DNA of 64,000 nt from Eurosta solidaginis. Its lineage: Eukaryota > Arthropoda > Insecta > Diptera > Tephritidae. Below, piece by piece: positions 26,701 to 38,700 of this stretch (position 1 is the first letter of the stretch; the number at the start of each line of letters is the position of its first letter). The notes under the pieces are model-generated. The model searched no databases and had not been told where the DNA came from. It saw nothing but the letters and a program-made list of their open reading frames with translations. The stretch is taken from positions 279,965,693 to 280,029,692 of the forward strand of contig NC_090319.1 in assembly GCF_040869045.1 (NCBI RefSeq), written 5' to 3'. The position numbers were made by a program, and so were the translations under genes.

Positions 26701-29700
26701 CAAAGTTTCAATCAAACTAATAGCCATTCAAAGTGGTAATAAGGCCAATTGACCTTATGGCCGTTGACCTTATGTCACCACACCATCACATTAACGCATT
26801 GTCATCGGTCCTTGATACGTATGCAAAATTTCAAATTAATCAGACTTCTAGAAACCGGTGAAAATTAAGCTCACAGATTCCGTCACATACAGGCCAAGCT
26901 AATAAAAGCGTGTTAAAAAAATCCCATACAACCGATTGTTGAGATAAGAGGATTTTTTTTTTTATGTCCGATCTTGACGATTTTTCCAGACTACCATCTA
27001 TGCCCAATACGTAAGCTTGTGGTAAAATTTGATGTTAAAATGAAGCAGTAAAGGGGCAGAAATGGCGAAAACCCTCTTATTGAACAATCGATTGTATGGG
27101 AGGTATATGCTATAGTGGTCCGATCCGGTCGATTCCGACAAATGTGAAATCCCCCATCAAATTATGCCTGCTTACCAAATTTCATCAAAATATTTCAAAA
27201 ATTGAGGGCGGACACAGACGGACATGGCTAAATCAACTTAGCTCGTCCCCTGGTCATTTTGGTATACTTATTGGCGAGTCTAACGGAAACATATACATAA
27301 AAAAGGATTTGGAGCCTTGAAAATGAAAACAATCAATTTCGACCAAAACAAGTCCCAAAAACAAACAAAAGAATGTTTTTTAAAAACTGTTAATGCTAAC
27401 GTTTTTATCGCATAATTTTAAGTGGGATAGGAACTATGAGACAAATTCGTTTTCATCGGCAAAACTTTTGCACGTTTCTGAAGAAACCCGTCATGAAAAA
27501 AACCTTAAAAATCAAAGAAAAAAAGTCAAAAAACTCAAATTTTGCAGGGTCGAAAATTATTTTTTTGGGTATGCTTAGTGGAACTTTTTTTTTTTGAACC
27601 CAAAACCTATCGAAAAATCGATGGCGCGATATAGGTTAATAAATCGACCCAGCTTACTGTTTAGGCCATTTATTGTTCATGTCGAAAGTTGGTCGAATAT
27701 GGTCAAAAGTGGTATCAACGGATGCGCATCACTGCCAGTTATAAGAAACTAGTCGCGAAATTTAACTCTTTCTAACTGTTCAAAAGTTATTTAAAAAAAC
27801 AGGCGTTTTCGATGTCAGCTTAACACCAAAGTCAGTGTCCAATTTACCAAGTTATTAAAACAAAACACTGAAAAAAAAGTTATATAGCTCGGAAGCATAG
27901 CTCGACAAAAGCATCCGTTGGAAAGTCTTCGGAGCTACGCCTAGAGCTTCTAGGAAAGTGACGTCGACGAAGGTATGAGTTCGAAGTCGCAGTCCTATAG
28001 CTTCTGTGCTGGCATATGATGTGAGGGTCAGAATGCGAGGTAGCGACTGGTGGTCGGGATTGCTACTGTTCGCACATCGGGAATTGTAGCTCTTAAAAAC
28101 AGCCGAAAAAACTGGAGGCGCCCTATGCCACGAGAGTCATGAGTATTAATATACCATTAATAGCAACCGTAAGTCGCCTTCGTGCGTGACCGCCAAGGAG
28201 CCACAAATGATTTAAAGAAATTGTGTTCGCGACGATTACTAGGAGTTAACCCTAGGTGAAACTATGCTTTGAACGACATATACAGACAAACGTGTGACTA
28301 TTTTATGTATCTCTATTTCTTTTCAATTGTTTTTGTTTTTATCGGCCTATTGATAAATGATTCCAGGTTCGATTCGAGCTCAAGGCCAGAACAATAATTT
28401 TTTTCAAATGATAATTATTGTTACTTTTTTTTTTTTAATTTTTCTAAATTTGAAAAATTGTATTTTGTTTTTGGAATAGTAAGTAGAAAATTTTTCAGAC
28501 AACCTGCAATAGCTGCACAGATAGATCCATTTCGAAGGGTGCTAAGCCTTCATCATCAGTACGCTATAGGCATGCTGCGCTAACCATTTAGCTATACAGC
28601 GGTGGTTTGTTTGACTGGCAAATTTGCTACTTCTATTCCTTTTTACCAACTATCTATCTGCGCAGCTATGGCAGGTTGTCTGAAAAATTTTCTACTTACT
28701 ATTCCAAAAACAAAATACAATTTTTCAAATTTAGAAAAATTAAAAAAAAAAAAAAAGTAACAATAATTATCATTAGAAAAAAATTATTGTTCTGGCCCTG
28801 AGCTCGAATCGAACCTGGAATCATTTATCAATAGGCCGATAAAAACAAAAACAATTGCTAATAAACCATGAGCACTTGGGAATGTCAAACAAAGTAATTG
28901 ACAATAAAAACAAAAATCCAGCATTATCAGTGATTTGTACCAGATGGCGCAACACTGAATAAATATAGTTGGTAAAAAGGAATAGAAGTAGCAAATTTGC
29001 CAGTCAAACAAACCACCGCTGTATAGCTAAATGGTTAGCGCAGCATGCCTAAAGCGTACTGATGATGAAGGCTTAGCACCCTTCGAAATGGATCTATCTG
29101 TGCAGCTATGGCAGGTTGTCTGAAAAATTTTCTACTTACTATTCCAAAAACAAAATACAATTTTTCAAATTTAGTAAAATTAAAAAAAAAAGTAACAATA
29201 ATTATCATTAGAAAAAATTATTGTTCTGGCCTTGAGCTCGAATCGAACCTGTAATCTATTTCTTTTCAGCAGACGCAGCAGTACCAATTCCAAAGACCGT
29301 GGTTTTGTCCCCCAGCGGGTTAGGGGGTCAGATTATACCTGCGGTAGGTATGCCCGTCGTAAGAGGCGACTAAAATACCAGATTCAAGGGGCTGTGTAGC
29401 GCAACCCTGCAGGTTGCCAGCGCAATATATAGCTTCTCCAAACCCAATTGTCAACCTCACCTATCCGCGGCGAATCCTGTTTCACTAACAGACGAGGCTC
29501 TGGCGACCCTAAGCTTCTTATGGAACTTGGGGTTGGGGAGGGAGGGGATGGCCTGAAGGTTTAATGTGGCCACATAAATCGTTCCCGAGATGGTCGGGCC
29601 AGAACCTTAATGGTGCTGTGGTACCGGAGCGTACCGGATCTGTATCCGGCAAAGGACCATCACATCGATAACACTCCCTAAAGCCTTCGGGGAGCAACCA

Positions 29701-32700
29701 TATCGCTACAACAACAACAACAACTGGGGTTAGGTTCGAAGCCTCTGTGGAGTAAGTGAACGAGGGACAATCCCTCCGCAAGGAGCTACTCCTGAAAACT
29801 TTTGAACGGTCTGCGAGATCTTTAGGATAAACCCCGGATCTTACCGAAATGGCCAACACGTTGATTTCCTTAAATACATACAAACAAAACCCTAAATATT
29901 ATTTTTTTAAATAGAAAAATCAAGCTTTTTAAAGTAAGAACACCGGCGTACGCCGGCGCGCCGGCCACGCTGCCGCCGCTGCTAAAGTGATCGGCGTAAA
30001 CCTCTAATACATATGTAGGTAAATAAATTAAAAACAACTCTATTTCAACCTCAATCAATAGGTTAAGAAATTGGGTAAATAAAATGTTGTTGAATGCGAA
30101 ATGACACGCTTTGCGGTTAAATTAGTAATATCCGGACGGCTTAGAGAAAACACTTAAGTGACTTGGAGGATATACATTTGTATTAATAGAAATAAATTAT
30201 AGAATGCATAACAGCTAAATTGTCTTTAAACTAGTTTTTTTTTGGAATTCTTCCAAGAATTGATTTGGTTTATCTAGCTTCCCCCTTTACCCAGAGACTC
30301 GTCAAAACATTTTGTCAATTGAAAATGAAAATTGAAGATCAGCCTACCAAGGACAGTAGAGCCTGCAACACCACCTTAATACCGGCGACTCCAACGGCCG
30401 AATATAGAGGAAACGGAAGGTAAAAAAGAGTGGATGGATGAAGAAAGAAAATATTAGTAGTCAAAACCGAAGCCAATTTGTTATCGAAGCCTTAATGGTT
30501 TGTTATCGATGAGTTATCGGTTCATTTTAAATGGGTTATGGGTGCGTTATTAATTTCTTATAGACGAATTATCGGTTGTTTATAGATATGTTATCGACGA
30601 GGTATACAGGTACTTATGTATGTGCTGCCATTCAATTTCGAGTGAAATTGAGCCTATTTATATTTTGCCAAATACACCAAACGAATACGAGTGAAAGTGA
30701 AATGCAGCACATGCCCAATAGACGAGTTTTCGATTTGTAAACGAAGTGCTATATATTTCCTATCAATAATAAAGGTTATCAATGAGCTGCCGATTTTTTA
30801 TCGAGGCGTTATCGGTTTTTTCTTCATCTCTGCGCGGTGAATTGCTGCCTCCATTTAGGAGAGCCGACCATCGACCAGATTTTCACAATGCGCCAAATCT
30901 TGGAAAAAAACCCGTGAAAAGAGAATCGACACACATCACCTCTTCGTCGACTTTAAAGCCGCCTTCGACAGCACGAAAAGGAGCTGCCTATATGCCGCTA
31001 TGTCTGAATTTGGTTTCCCCGCAAAACTTATACGGCTGTGCAAAATGACGTTAAGCAACACCATCAGCTCAGTCAGAATTGGGAAGGACCTCTCCGAGCC
31101 GTTCGAAACTAAACGAGGTTTCAGACAGGGTGACCCCCTATCGTGCGATTTCTTTAATTTGATGCTGGAGAAAATTATACTAGCTGCAGAACTTAACCGC
31201 ACTGGAACAATATACTATAAAAGCGTGCAATTACTGGCATATGCTGATGACATTGATATCATCGGCCTAAACACCCGCGCTGTTAGTTCTGCTTACTCCA
31301 AGCTGGAAAAAGAAGCGGTAAAGATGGGTTTGATGGTGAATGAGGACAAAACGAAGTATCTGCTGTCATCGAGCAAAGAGTCAGCGCATATGCGCCTTGG
31401 CAACCACGCTACTGTTGGCAGCCATAATTTCGAAATAGTAAAAGACTTCGTTTATTTGGGAACCAGCATCAACATTAGCAACAACATCAGCACTGAAATC
31501 CAGCGAAGAATCAATCTTGCCAATAAATGCTACTTTGGACTAGGTAGGCAATTGAAAAGTAAAGTCCTCTCTCGGCGAACGAAAATCATACTCTACAAGT
31601 CACTTATCGTACCCGTCCTGCTATATGGGGCAGAAGCATGGACCATGACAACAGCAGATGAAGCGGCTTTGGGAGTGTTCGAGAGAAAAGTTCTTCGAAA
31701 TATTTATGGACCTCTACGCGTTGGCGATGGCGAGTACCGAAGAAGATTTAATGATGAGCTGTACGAGCTATACGCAGACATCAACATAATCCAGCGAATT
31801 AAAACGCAGCGGCTGCGCTGGCTAGGCCATGTTATGCGAATGAAAGATGATGCTCCGGCCAAGAAAGTGTTTCTATCGGAACCCGCCTATGGAAGCAGAG
31901 GTAGAGGGCGGCCCCCACTCCGTTGGAAGGACCAGGTGGAAAACGATTTAAACTCCCTTGGTGTGACCAATTGGCGCCGGTTGGCGAAGCGAAGGAGCGA
32001 CTGGCGCGCCTTGTTGGACGGCCATAACCGTTTAGACGGTTAAGCGCCAATTAAGTAAGTAAGTAAGTTATCGGTTTTTTACAGAAAAGCTATCGATTAC
32101 TTATCGAAAAACTATCGATCTGGTACCAAAAAACTATCGATCTGTTATCGAAATATTAAAGATTTATTGTCGAAAAATTATAGATTTACTAAGTAGTTAT
32201 CGTTAGCGTTACTGATTTGTTATCAAGATGTTATTGGAAAATATTGAATTATCGTCTGAAATAACATCAATTATTAGGGTTTTTATCGAAAATTTGTAGA
32301 TATGTTATCGAAGATTTATCGACTTGTTATCAAAATGTTAACGATTCAATGTTAAAAAGTAATCAATTTTTTATAGCAGTTTTTTTTATGAAAGGTTTGT
32401 TATCGGCTTGTTATCGTTTTGTTATCGACGACTTATCGGCTTGTTATGAAACAGACATCAATATAAAATCAATTACACATCTGTAACCCGTCGATAAATA
32501 GCGCGTAAGAAACCAATTAGAAGCCGTTGACTCGACGATAATAATTCGCTATCGACAAAAAAAACGATAATAAAACAATAACTTGTCGGGAACGGTTGTA
32601 ATCGATAAGAAGCCTTGTCGGCTTTTTTACTCAAATATCCGAAATTATTTGTTTCTGGCAAAGTTACTTCTTTTGTGGTATTACTTCAACAACTCAATGA

Positions 32701-35700
32701 GTTCTAGTTAACTTAAAAACATCAGCTTTCTAGACGTACACCTTTATTGTTTACCCTTCACTTTAGCCCGGGAAAATTTGATTGGAAAACAACATTTCGG
32801 AAATTAAAAAAGCTGCCAAAAACGTTTAAAGTATATTCGAAACAGCTGTCGCCTTGTTCGTCTTGATGTCATGTTGTTTAAATTTTTCCCAAATTATTTA
32901 ATAAATAATAAATTAAAAATTGCTTAAAATAAATGTTTTCATACATTTAAAATCAATACTGCCTAAGCGGGCATATTCATATAAATAAACCCCCCAGTTA
33001 TTTGACGTAAAATTCATATGGATCAGATATACTGCACAGTGCCTGCAGAATCTGATCACTAAACGGTTGACCAACACTTTTGTTCTCTGAATGAGCTCAA
33101 GATCTCCTGATTAATTCGTACCGTTGTTGTGATCTGCAAAAAATTTGTAGGGACTGTGCAGTAAAAGAGGGGGCAATGCGCCATGTTTGCAGACTTGGTG
33201 TTGTTGTTGTTGTTGTTGTAGCGATAAAGTTACTCCCCCGAAGGCTTTGGGGAGTGTTATCGATGTGATGGTCCTTTGCCGGATACAGATCCGGTACGCT
33301 TTGGTAACACATCACCATTATGGTACCAGCCCGACCATCTCGAGGGAACGATTTATATCGCCACATTAAACCTTCAGGCCATCCCTTCCTCACAAGTTCG
33401 ATGAGGAGCTTGGGGTCGACAGAGCCTCGTCTGTTAGTGAAACGGGATTCGCCGCTCGAAGGTGTGGTTGACAATTGGGTTGGAGAAGCTATATATTGCG
33501 CTACACAACCCCTTGAACCCCATTACAGACTTAGTTATATATAATGCTGTTTTGGATTATATGTAAGACGTCCTGGTTACAGACTTGGTTTCTTACTATG
33601 CTGTATTGGATTATACATATGTAAGGCGATCTGGTCACTGTTTGGTTTTGTAGGTGGTCACATGTTCAATGACGTGGAAATGTTAATGTAACATATTTGT
33701 TTTCCATATATTTGGACCATTTCGGTCATCAGTTGTAGTTGTAATGTAACGTAGTCTTGTACTAGCATTTAACCTATTCCCGATTTTTGTAGGGGAGTGG
33801 GAGGTTTTCCCTTTTACATTAGGCTTAAAGCTAACAAACATATGATTTACTCTCTATTGATACTAATGAGAGCATCTAATCTTGACTTTAAGTACTAATA
33901 GTTATAGACTTTGTATATTTTAATGTGTGTACATTAAAGCTGAGTCAGTTATTAAGATATACATATGAATGTATGTATATGAACGCAATTTATGGAGGCA
34001 CAATTGCAAATAATATGAACTTCGCAACTTGGGCTATTACGTAATAATAAAAAAAAAACTAAGTAAACAAAAAACTTTAAGTATTCTTATACGTGTACAT
34101 AAGTACTTTTATTTAAAAATGAATATAAATTTGAAGAAAGATAATAAAATAAACACGAACAGCATTTTCCTCTTTATTTGATATGCCTCGCCCTGGTCGA
34201 CAGATACTTAATAATGACTTTGGAGACCATGTATGCAGAGATCGTAATGGATACATTTTATATTAAAAGGCATATGGAACTATTACTTCCAACTTTTGTA
34301 ATAATCTAACTGGCCAATGTACACCTACATGAAGTTTCAAATTACTTACAATGATCTACTTTAGCTCAGAACTATTTTTTGGGCTTTTTACGTAGCCGTG
34401 CTTATCAGTTATCTGCTTATGTGCTTAAAGTTTTTAATCTACTACAAAAGCAAAACACACTGAAGAGGAGTAATTTTAAACATATAACCTTGGGTTATTC
34501 TGTAATATAATAAATAATAAATAAATACTAGACACGATAACCTCCGAAGAGATTTTAGACCGAGCTTCTCTTCAAATTTGCGTTTTTGCATTGTGCTCCT
34601 TTTAGTTTTTCCCTAAAATTGGCGGAACGGCACCCACATGTTTTTCGCGGACTCCAAACCTCAACTGCAAGGAGGATTATTTTTTACTTAGAAGCTTTTA
34701 GTGGCAGAAATACAATCAAAATGTTTACTAAATGACTGCCAAGGGGCGACCCCGCTTAGAACAACTTTTTTCTAATTGAAAAAACGTCTTTCTAAATTTT
34801 TTGTGTCGCTTTGCTTGGGAATTGAACCCAGGATTTTTGCTCTGGTAGGCGGATCACGTTAGTTAGCATCCCATATCTCAATATACGTGCAGTTGATTTA
34901 CGACTCATACCATAACTTGCCACTACAGCACTGAATTTGTGGTCGCTCTGATCAATAATGTGCTTAGTGTAAACAATTTTGAAAATTTATTTCTAAATAT
35001 TTATATATTTTGTTGGCCTTATTTGATATGATTAAATATATTGGTTTGATGAGCTTGAGGCCGTAAAGTAAATAAAACACGTTTATTTTCCTTCTTCAAA
35101 AATATTAATTAGTCGATATTTCGACTTCAACCTGAAGTCATCATCAGGAACGCAATGATTAAACGTGTTTTATTTACTTTACGGCCTCAAGCTCATCAAA
35201 CCAATATATTTAATTTCTTAAATATTTTAGAAAAGAAGCCCATCCTTTTAACTTTTTTTTTTTAAGAAGACATATATGTAGAGCTACACGGTTAAAAACT
35301 TGAGCCTAAATCTGAAACTTTTTTCGTACTACATATATGTCCAAACCAAATTCGGTTTTAAATAAAAACAAGTAAGGAAGGCTAAGTTCGGGTGTAACCG
35401 AACATTACATACTCAGTTGAGAGCTATGGAGACAAAATAAGGAAAATCACCATATAGGAAAATGAACCTAGGGTAACCCTGGAATGTGGTTGTATGATAT
35501 GTGTATCAAATGGAAGGTATTAAAGAGTATTTTAAGAGAGAGTAGGCCATAGTTCTATGGATGGACGCCATTTAGGGATATCGCCATAAAGGTGGACCAG
35601 GGCTGACTCTAGAATTTGTTTGTACAATATGGGTATCAAATGAAAGGTGTTACTGAGCATTTTAAGAGGGAGTGGGCCTTAGGTCTATCGGTGGACGCCT

Positions 35701-38700
35701 TTTCGAGATATCGCCATTGAGGTGGACCAGGGGTGACTCTAGAATGTGTTTGTACGATATGGGTATCAAATGAAAGGTGGTAATGAGTATTTTAAAAGGG
35801 AATGGGCTTTAGTTCTATAGGTGAACGCCTTTTCGAGAAATCGCCATAAAGGTGGACCAGGGGCGACTCTAGAATATGTTTGTACGATATGGGTATCAAA
35901 TGAAAGCTGTTAATGAGTATTTTGAAAAGGTGTGATCCTTAGTTCCATAGGTGGACGCCGTTTCGAGATATCGCCATAAAGGTGGACCAGGGGTGTCTCT
36001 AGAATGTGTTTGTACGATATGGGGATCAAATAAAAGGTGTTACTGAGCATTTTAAGAGGGAGCGGGCATTAGGTCTATAGGTGGACGCCTTTTCGAGATA
36101 TCGCCATTAGGGTGGGCCAGGGGTGACTCTAGAATGTTTGTACGATATGGGTATCAAACGAAAAGTGTTACTGAGCATTTTAAGAGGGAGTGGGCATCAG
36201 GTCTATAGGTGGACGCCTTTTCGAAATGTCGCCATTAGGGTGGGCCAGGGGTGACTCTAGAATGTGTTTGTATGATATGGGTATCAAATGAAAGATGGTA
36301 ATGAGTATTTTAAAAGGGAGTAATCCTTAGTTCTATAGGTGGACGCCTTTTCGAGATATCGCCATAAAGGTGGACCAAGGGTGACTCTAGAATGTTTGTA
36401 CGATATGGGTATCAAACGAAAGGTGTTACTGAGCATTTTAAGAGGGATTGGGCATGAGGTATATAGGTGGACGCCTTTTCGAGGTATCGTCATTAGGGTG
36501 GGCCAGGGTTGACTCTAGAATGTGTTTGTACGATATGGGTATCAAACGAAAGGTGTTACTGAGCATTTTAAGAGGGAGTGGGCATTAGGTCTATAGGTGG
36601 ACGCCTTTTCGAGATATCGCCATTAGGGTGGGCTAGGGGTGACTCTAGAATGTGTTTGTACGATATGGGTATCAAATGAAAGGTGGTAATGAGTATTTTA
36701 ATAGGGAGTAATCCTTAGTTCTATAGGTGGACGCCTTTTCGAGATATCGCCATAAAGGTGGACCAAGGGTGACTCTAGAATGTTTGTACGATATGGGTAT
36801 CAAACGAAAGGTGTTACTGAGCATTTTAAGAGGGAATGGGCATTAGGTCTATAGGTGGACGCCTTTTCGAGATATCGCCATTAGGGTGGGCTAGGGGTGA
36901 CTCTAGAATGTGTTTGTACGATATGGGTATCAAATGAAAGGTGGTAATGAGTATTTTAATAGGGAGTAATCCTTAGTTCTATAGGTGGACGCCTTTTCGA
37001 GATATCGCCATAAAGGTGGACCAAGGGTGACTCTAGAATGTTTGTACGATATGGGTATCAAACGAAAGGTGTTACTGAGCATTTTAAGAGGGAGTGGGCA
37101 TTAGGCCTATAGGTGGACGCCTTTTCGAGATATCGCCATTAGGGTGGGCCAGGGTGACTCTAGAATGTGTTTGTACGATATGGGTATCAAATGAAAGGTG
37201 GTAATGAGTATTTTAAAAGGGAGTAATCCTTAGTTCTATAGGTGGACGCCTTTTAGAGATATCGCCATAAAGGTGGACCAAGGGTGACTCTAGAATGTTT
37301 GTACGATATGGGTATCAAACGACTGGTGTTACTGAGCATTTTAAGAGGGAGTGGGCATTAGGTCTATAGGTGGACGCCTTTTCGAGATATCGCCATTAGG
37401 GTGGGCCAGGGGTGACTCTAGAATGTTTGTACGATATGGGTATCAAACGAAAGGTGTTACTGAGCATTTTAAGAGGGAGTGGGCATTAGGTCTATAGGTG
37501 GACGCCTTTTCGAGATATCGCCATTAGGGTGGGCCAGGGGTGACTCTAGAATGTTTGTACGATATGGGTATCAAACGAAAGGTGTTACTGAGCATTTTAA
37601 GAGGGGGTGGACATTAGGTCTATAGGTGGACGCCTTTTCGAGATATCGCCATTAGGGTGGGCCAGGGGTGACTCTAGAATGTTTGTACGATATGGGTATC
37701 AAACGAAAGGTGTTACTGAGAATTTTAAGAGGGAGTGGGCATTAGGTCTATAGGTGGACGCCTTTTCGAGATATCGCCATTAGGGTGGGCCAGGGGTGAC
37801 TCTAGAATGTGTTTGTACGATATGGATATCAAATTAAAGGTATTAATGAGGGTTTTAAAAGCGAGTGGCCCTTAGATGTATATGTGAGGGCGTTCTCGCG
37901 ATATCGACCAAAATGTGGACCAGGTGATCCAGAAAATCATCTGTCGGGTACTGCTAATTTATTTATATATGCAATACCACTAACAGTATTCCTGCCAAGA
38001 TTCCAAGGGCTGTTGACTTCGCCTTGTAGAACTTTTTCATTTTCTTCTACTTAATATGGTAGGTGTCACACCCATTTTACAAAGTTTTTTCCAAAGTTAT
38101 ATTTTGTGTCAATAAACCAATCCAGTTACCATGTTTCATCCCTTGTTTCATATTTGGTATAGAATTATGGCATTTTTTCATTTTTTGTAATTTTCGATAT
38201 CGATAAAGTGGGCGTGGTTATGGTCGGATTTCGGCCATTTTTTATACCAAGATAAAGTGAGTTCAGATAAGTACGTGGGCTAAGTTTAGTAAAGATATAT
38301 CGGTTTTTGCTCAAGTTATTGTGTTAACGGCCGAGCGGAAGGACAGACGGTGGACTGTGTATAAAAACTGGGCGTGGCTTCCACCGATTTCGCCCATTTT
38401 CACAGAGAACAGTTACCGTCATAGAATCTATGCCCCTACCAAATTTGAAAAGGATTGGTACATTTTTGTTCGACTTGTGGCATTAAAAGTATTCTAGACA
38501 AACTAAATGAAAATGGGCGGATCCACGCCCATTTTGAAATTTTCTTTTATTTTTATATTTTGCTGCATCATATCATTACTGGAGTTGAATTTTGACTTAA
38601 TTTACTTATATACAGTAAAGATATTAAATTTTTTGTTAAAATTTGAATTAAAAAAAAATTTTTTTTAAAAAGTGGGCGTGTTCTTCATCCAATTTTGCTA

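Larger units (their letters stand above)
24713..27650. mobile_element. ~3-kb foldback (long inverted repeat) element
   Basis: Sequence from 24713 rightward reappears inverted from 27650 leftward: CCCAGCTTACTGTTTAG, GCGCCATCGATTTTTCGATAG, CACTAAGCATACCCAAAAAA, ATGTCCGTCTG/CAGACGGACAT and CTATAGCATATACCTCCCA all pair. The innermost arms (25525-25710 with 25805-25995) pair almost perfectly around a short centre that is itself partly palindromic. The right arm is interrupted at about 26000-26910 by an ORF1 fragment and a 123-bp satellite. No transposase. Class unknown; foldback-like. Confidence 0.75.

Noticed and set aside
26214..26720. 168-aa ORF made of repeated HHHINALSSSLDTCAKF blocks
   Set aside because: It is the translation of the 123-bp satellite; the period being a multiple of three keeps the frame open.
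35475..37925. Possible CRISPR-like repeat/spacer array
   Set aside because: Units are continuous 128/130-bp tandem repeats with no unique spacers; eukaryotic minisatellite.
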